DNA of 64,000 bases from Brevibacterium sanguinis (GTDB lineage Bacteria > Actinomycetota > Actinomycetes > Actinomycetales > Brevibacteriaceae): positions 513,024 to 577,023 of the forward strand of contig NZ_QNSB01000001.1 of assembly GCF_003315415.1 (NCBI RefSeq), given 5' to 3'. This document shows, one piece after another, positions 58,437 to 64,000 of this stretch (positions are counted from its first letter, which is position 1; every line of letters starts with the position of its first letter). Both the position numbers and the translations under genes were made by a program. A model generated the notes under the pieces. It ran no database searches. It was not told where the DNA came from and worked only from the letters and a program-made list of their open reading frames with translations.

Positions 58437-59360
58437 ATGACCCGCCATTTCCTCAAGGACACCGACCTCAGCCCCGCCGAACTCAGCGAGGTCCTCGACC
58501 TCGCGGTGACGCTCAAGGCCCAGCCGTACCTGCGCACGCCGCTCGCCGGACCCCAGACCGCGGCCGTCATCTTCGACAAGACCTCGACCCGCACCCGCGT
58601 CTCCTTCGCCGCCGGCATCGCCGCACTCGGCGGACAGCCGCTCATCATCAACCCCGGCGAGGCGCAGCTGGGCCACAAGGAGTCGATCGCCGACACCGCG
58701 CAGGTGATGTCGCGGTTGGTCTCGGCGATCATCTGGCGCACCTACGCCCAGGCCGGGCTCGAGGAGATGGCCGAGAACTCCGCCGTGCCCGTCGTCAACG
58801 CCCTCTCCGACGACTTTCACCCCTGCCAGATACTGGCCGACCTCCTGACCATCCGTGAGCACCGCGGCGACCCGGCCGGGCAGACCATGACCTACTATGG
58901 CGACGGCGCCAACAACATGGCCAACTCCTACGTCCTCGGCGGAGTCAACGCCGGCATGCACGTGCGCATCGCCGCCCCTGCCGGCTACCAGCCGGATCCC
59001 GCGATCATCGCCGAGGCGCGCGACCTCGCCGGGACCACCGGCGGATCCGTCGAGGTCACCGACGACCCCGTCGCCGCCGCCCAGGGGGCTGACGTCCTCG
59101 TCACCGACACGTGGGTGTCGATGGGCCAGGACGCGGGCGGCCGCGACGGCGAGGACTCCCCGTTCGTCAAGTACCAGGTGACGAGCGAGCTCATGGGTCT
59201 GGGCAACGACCCGATCTTCCTCCACTGCCTGCCCGCCTACCGCGGCAAGGAGGTCGCGGCCGAGGTCATCGACGGCCCCGCCTCGGTGGTCTTCGACGAA
59301 GCCGAGAACCGCCTCCACGCGCAGAAGGCGCTGCTCACCTTCCTCTTGGACCGGCGATGA
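58437..59360 (+). CDS. argF: Ornithine carbamoyltransferase
   Basis: A 307-residue transcarbamylase. [20 protein letters not shown] binds carbamoyl phosphate, [15 protein letters not shown] is the next motif, DTWVSMGQ is present, and [13 protein letters not shown] closes the ornithine site. It makes citrulline from ornithine. ATG 58437 is 31 nt after the argD stop, behind AAGGA. Next is argR, 64 nt on. Confidence 0.95.
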   Translation: MTRHFLKDTDLSPAELSEVLDLAVTLKAQPYLRTPLAGPQTAAVIFDKTSTRTRVSFAAGIAALGGQPLIINPGEAQLGHKESIADTAQVMSRLVSAIIWRTYAQAGLEEMAENSAVPVVNALSDDFHPCQILADLLTIREHRGDPAGQTMTYYGDGANNMANSYVLGGVNAGMHVRIAAPAGYQPDPAIIAEARDLAGTTGGSVEVTDDPVAAAQGADVLVTDTWVSMGQDAGGRDGEDSPFVKYQVTSELMGLGNDPIFLHCLPAYRGKEVAAEVIDGPASVVFDEAENRLHAQKALLTFLLDRR

Positions 59361-59424
59361 GCAGGGCCGGCGGAGCAGCGATGGCCGCGGCACCGGCAGG
59401 GGCCCGCGAGCGATGGGAGCGACG

Positions 59425-61480
<2,056 letters not shown>

Positions 61481-61642
61481 GGGGACGGGCGGGAGCCGGG
61501 GCGCGGTGAGCTGCGCGACGACGCTCGACCGCCTCGGCGCGGGACGATGCCCCGTCCGCCGAGCGCGTAGTATTGATGCCGTCAATCTCTTGACAGCGCT
61601 CCATTGTGCGCACCTGCGCAGTGACAGTTCGAAAGGAACACA

Positions 61643-62929
61643 GTGACCGACATCTTCAGCGAATTCAAGGCCCGTGGGCTCGTCGCGGTCTCGACCGACG
61701 AGGCCGCCCTCCAGCACGCTCTGGACAAGGATTCGCTGACCTATTACGTCGGTTTCGATCCCACCGCGCCCAGCCTGCACATGGGCAACCTCGTCCAGCT
61801 CATCACCGCCCGCCGTCTGCAGCTGGCCGGACACAACCCGCTCGCGCTCGTCGGCGGGGCCACGGGCCTCATCGGCGATCCGCGGATGTCGGGGGAGCGG
61901 ACACTCAACCCGCGCGAGGTCGTCGAGGAATGGGTGGCGAAGATCCGCGCCCAGGTCGAGCGGTTCCTCGACTTCAGCGGCACGAACGCGGCCCAGGTCG
62001 TCAACAACTACGACTGGACGTCGCAGTTCTCGGCCATCGACTTCCTCCGCGACATCGGCAAGCACTTCCCGGTCAACCGGATGCTCGCCAAGGAATCCGT
62101 CTCCGCCCGGCTCAAGAGCGAGAGCGGGATCTCCTTCACCGAGTTCTCCTACCAGGTGCTCCAGGGCAACGACTACCTCGAACTCTACCGCCGCTACGGC
62201 TGCACGCTGCAGACGGGAGGGTCCGACCAGTGGGGCAACCTCACCTCGGGCGTCGACCTCATCCGCCGCGTCGAGCAGACGAGCGTCCACGCCCTTGCCA
62301 CGCCCTTGCTGACGAAGGCCGACGGGACGAAGTTCGGCAAGACCGAATCCGGGACCGTCTGGCTCGACCCGAGCCTGACCAGCCCGTACGCGTTCAGCCA
62401 GTTCTGGCTCAACGCCGATGACCGCGACGTCATGAAGTTCCTCAAGGTCTTCTCCTTCCGCCCTGTCGAGGAACTCGACGCGATCGAGGCGGAGTTCACC
62501 GCGGCCCCGCACTCCCGGCTGGCGCAGAAGGTGCTCGCCGAGGACGTCACCACCCTCGTGCACGGACGCGAGCAGTACGAGCAGGTCATCGCCGCTGCCT
62601 CCGCCCTCTTCGGCGGCGGGCAGCTCGAGGACCTCGACCCAGCCATCCTGGGTGCCGCGACGGCCGAGCTTCCCCGGGGTGACGTCGACGCCGCCCAGCT
62701 CTCGGCAGGACTGCCCGTCGCCGATGCCTTCGTCACCGCAGGCATCGTCAAGTCGAAGGGCGAGGCCCGCCGGGCGATCAAGGACGGCGGCGCCTACGTC
62801 AACAACGTCAAGGTCACCGGTGAGGACCAGACCCTGACTAGCGCCGAGGTGCTCGACACCGCCACCGGGGGAGTCATCCTTCTCCGTCGCGGGAAGAAGA
62901 CCCTGGGAGCCGTCGACGTCGTCAGCTGA
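61643..62929 (+). CDS. tyrS: Tyrosine-tRNA ligase
   Basis: A 428-residue class I synthetase. The HIGH-type motif is HMGN in PTAPSLHMGNLVQ; YDWTSQFSAIDFLRD and GGSDQWGNLTSGVDLIRRVE bind tyrosine; the KMSKS-type motif is KFGKTESGT, the usual form in this branch. The C-terminal S4-like RNA-binding region is present (SKGEARRAIKDGGAYVNNVK). The start is GTG 61643 behind GAAAGGA. A possible promoter in the 162-nt gap is TTGACA at 61590, but no clear -10 follows. Confidence 0.96.
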   Translation: MTDIFSEFKARGLVAVSTDEAALQHALDKDSLTYYVGFDPTAPSLHMGNLVQLITARRLQLAGHNPLALVGGATGLIGDPRMSGERTLNPREVVEEWVAKIRAQVERFLDFSGTNAAQVVNNYDWTSQFSAIDFLRDIGKHFPVNRMLAKESVSARLKSESGISFTEFSYQVLQGNDYLELYRRYGCTLQTGGSDQWGNLTSGVDLIRRVEQTSVHALATPLLTKADGTKFGKTESGTVWLDPSLTSPYAFSQFWLNADDRDVMKFLKVFSFRPVEELDAIEAEFTAAPHSRLAQKVLAEDVTTLVHGREQYEQVIAAASALFGGGQLEDLDPAILGAATAELPRGDVDAAQLSAGLPVADAFVTAGIVKSKGEARRAIKDGGAYVNNVKVTGEDQTLTSAEVLDTATGGVILLRRGKKTLGAVDVVS

Positions 62930-63036
62930 CGACAGGGGCCGGGGTGATGGCATCCGGCTGTGGGAGCCGTGTTCGCTCCGCCTGGGGAACCGACTTTCGG
63001 TTGCCGGCCTGTGAACGCACCGCCTGAACCATGAGC

Positions 63037-63076
63037 CGAGGGGCTTCATCGTGGATGACCACGATGAAGCCCCTCG
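63037..63076 (+). terminator. Perfect 18-bp terminator hairpin after tyrS
   Basis: CGAGGGGCTTCATCGTGG (63037-63054), loop ATGA, and CCACGATGAAGCCCCTCG (63059-63076) pair without a mismatch. It lies about 107 nt after the tyrS stop. There is no T-run, but the stability is very high. The rest of the gap 62930-63284 shows no gene. Confidence 0.75.
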
Positions 63077-63284
63077 ACCATTTCCGGTCGACGACGGGAT
63101 CGGTGTCGCTCTCGGTTCCTGTGCCTCGGTCGGATGTCTTGTTCCCAGTGGGGACAACCCCACGGGTCGCTGCGGCCATCACCCGAGACGATCACCATGC
63201 GCCTGATTAGAGTCGGGGACAGGAACGTCACCGGCCGGGCCGACTCGGCCGGCCCGAACGATTCGACACGAAAGGATCCACGAC

Positions 63285-63686
63285 GTGAGAACACTGCTCA
63301 ACATCATCTGGTTCATCTTCAGCGGACTGTGGCTCGCCCTCGGGTACTGGACAGCCGGCATCATCGCCTGCATCTTCATCGTCACCATCCCGTGGGGCAT
63401 CGCCTCGTTCCGGATCGGCAACTACGCACTCTGGCCCTTCGGCCGGGAAGTCGTCGAGACCCGCACCGCCGGAGTCGGGGCGGCACTGGGCAACATCATC
63501 TGGCTCATCGTCGCCGGCATCTGGCTCGCGATCGGCCACGTGCTCACCTCCATCCCGCTCTTCCTCTCGATCATCGGCATCCCCCTGGGATGGGCGAATC
63601 TCAAGCTCATCCCGATCTCGCTCATGCCGCTCGGCAAGCAGATCGTCGACAGCAATGCGCTGCTTCCCGGGTACCGACGGGCCTGA
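63285..63686 (+). CDS. yccF: YccF-domain small membrane protein
   Basis: A 133-residue inner-membrane protein made of two similar halves. Each half has NIIW near its start: LLNIIWFIFSGLWLALGYWT in the first, and GNIIWLIVAGIWLAIGHVLT in the second. Each is followed by a TIPWGIASFRI / GIPLGWANLKL-type motif and ends with WPFG or LPLG-like turns. This is the YccF family of unknown function. The start is GTG 63285 behind GAAAGGA. It sits between tyrS and the rRNA operon. Confidence 0.85.
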   Translation: MRTLLNIIWFIFSGLWLALGYWTAGIIACIFIVTIPWGIASFRIGNYALWPFGREVVETRTAGVGAALGNIIWLIVAGIWLAIGHVLTSIPLFLSIIGIPLGWANLKLIPISLMPLGKQIVDSNALLPGYRRA

Positions 63687-63764
63687 TCGAGGGCCCCTGC
63701 CGCAGGATTCCCGGCACTGGAGCTCCCGGTGACCGGTGTCACAGCAGAATCTGTCGGTTTCGAG

Positions 63765-63794
63765 TTGCGTGGTGGGGTTGGGCTGGTCTAAAGT
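63765..63794 (+). promoter_or_regulatory. rRNA operon promoter
   Basis: TTGCGT (63765-63770), an 18-nt spacer and TAAAGT (63789-63794) form a strong-looking promoter pointing right. It lies just ahead of an rRNA-type leader. A stem-loop (GTGACC 63850-63855 with GGTCAC 63869-63874) sits in the leader. More rrn promoters may exist upstream. Confidence 0.55.
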
Positions 63795-63960
63795 TATATC
63801 TCGTTCGCCTCGCAGGAAACGGGCCGGTCACGGATCGTTTCCACCAGGTGTGACCAGGGTAAACACCCGGTCACCACGGGTCGCGGGGAGGGAACACCAA
63901 TGATGACCGACACCCCCGGGTAGCTGCAGGTTCACTGTGGTGGGTTTGGGTGTGTGTTTG

Positions 63961-63984
63961 TGGTTTGAGAATCCAATAGCGTGT
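63961..63984 (+). promoter_or_regulatory. rRNA leader antitermination/processing motif (boxA-like)
   Basis: TTTGAGAATCCAATAGCGTG is close to the TGTTTGAGAACTCAATAGTGTG-type element found just before 16S rRNA genes in actinobacteria. The window ends 16 nt after it, so no 16S sequence is present here. It fixes the identity of the region as the leader of an rrn operon. Confidence 0.75.
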
Positions 63985-64000
63985 TTGTTTGAAAACAATG

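Noticed and set aside
63687..64000. 16S rRNA gene or tRNA at the right edge
   Set aside because: The sequence is a typical rrn leader, but no 16S 5' end or tRNA cloverleaf is reached before the window ends.

Overview
This 64 kb window comes from a high-GC actinobacterium. The block infC-rpmI-rplT-methyltransferase-pheS-pheT, followed later by argC-J-B-D-F-R-H-tyrS and an rRNA operon leader, is an actinobacterial core arrangement. A Brevibacterium-like member of the Micrococcales is my best guess, but that is an inference from gene order and base composition, not an identification.

Layout. (1) 1-2952 holds the translation block: the end of an unknown gene, then infC (non-canonical ATC start, attenuator-like leader hairpin), rpmI, rplT and a SpoU-type RNA methyltransferase. 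(2) 2984-8147 is mixed: a lower-GC orphan protein with a C-terminal Cys/His cluster, an AbiEi-like/DUF559-like protein followed by a 13-bp inverted repeat, a TPP-dependent acetolactate-synthase-like enzyme, a membrane protein and a VOC protein. (3) 8267-15968 holds pheS-pheT, an SDR, and a fused aminodeoxychorismate synthase with its lyase (folate pathway). (4) 16098-38313 is a catabolic region: MBL hydrolase, aminotransferase, aldehyde dehydrogenase, M20 amidohydrolase, a MobA-like 3-hydroxybenzoate 4-monooxygenase, IclR, LysR and AraC regulators, a second class III aminotransferase, an APC permease, an MFS transporter, a nitroreductase-like and a YdhR-like protein, and three paralogous YtcJ-type amidohydrolases. 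One of these is broken by an in-frame TGA. (5) 38477-46575 is a seven-gene leftward operon, mostly translationally coupled: hisD, hisC, hisN, an NCS1 permease, an FGGY kinase, a 2-hydroxyacid dehydrogenase and a GntR/UTRA regulator. A good promoter overlapped by repeated TTGTCTA-type motifs precedes it. (6) 46932-48944 encodes a UbiB/ABC1 kinase-like protein. (7) 49085-52239 is an AT-richer two-gene island: a D12-class adenine methyltransferase overlapping by 4 nt a 762-residue protein with a PD-(D/E)xK signature, a DGQHR motif and a C-terminal HEPN-like R-x4-H motif. I think it is an unrecognised modification/restriction or defence module. A decayed coding stretch follows. (8) 52927-61480 holds a quinone oxidoreductase divergent from the arginine operon argC-J-B-D-F-R-H (no argG), whose argC appears to be leaderless. 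(9) 61643-64000 holds tyrS, a perfect 18-bp terminator hairpin, yccF, and the promoter and leader of an rRNA operon whose 16S gene lies beyond the window.

The main biological point is that about 41 kb of accessory DNA (catabolism, an unusual his/kinase operon and a defence-like island) lies between pheT and argC, which are close neighbours in some other actinobacteria. The best candidates for undescribed systems are the methyltransferase + PD-(D/E)xK/DGQHR/HEPN pair and the hisDCN-permease-kinase-dehydrogenase-GntR operon.
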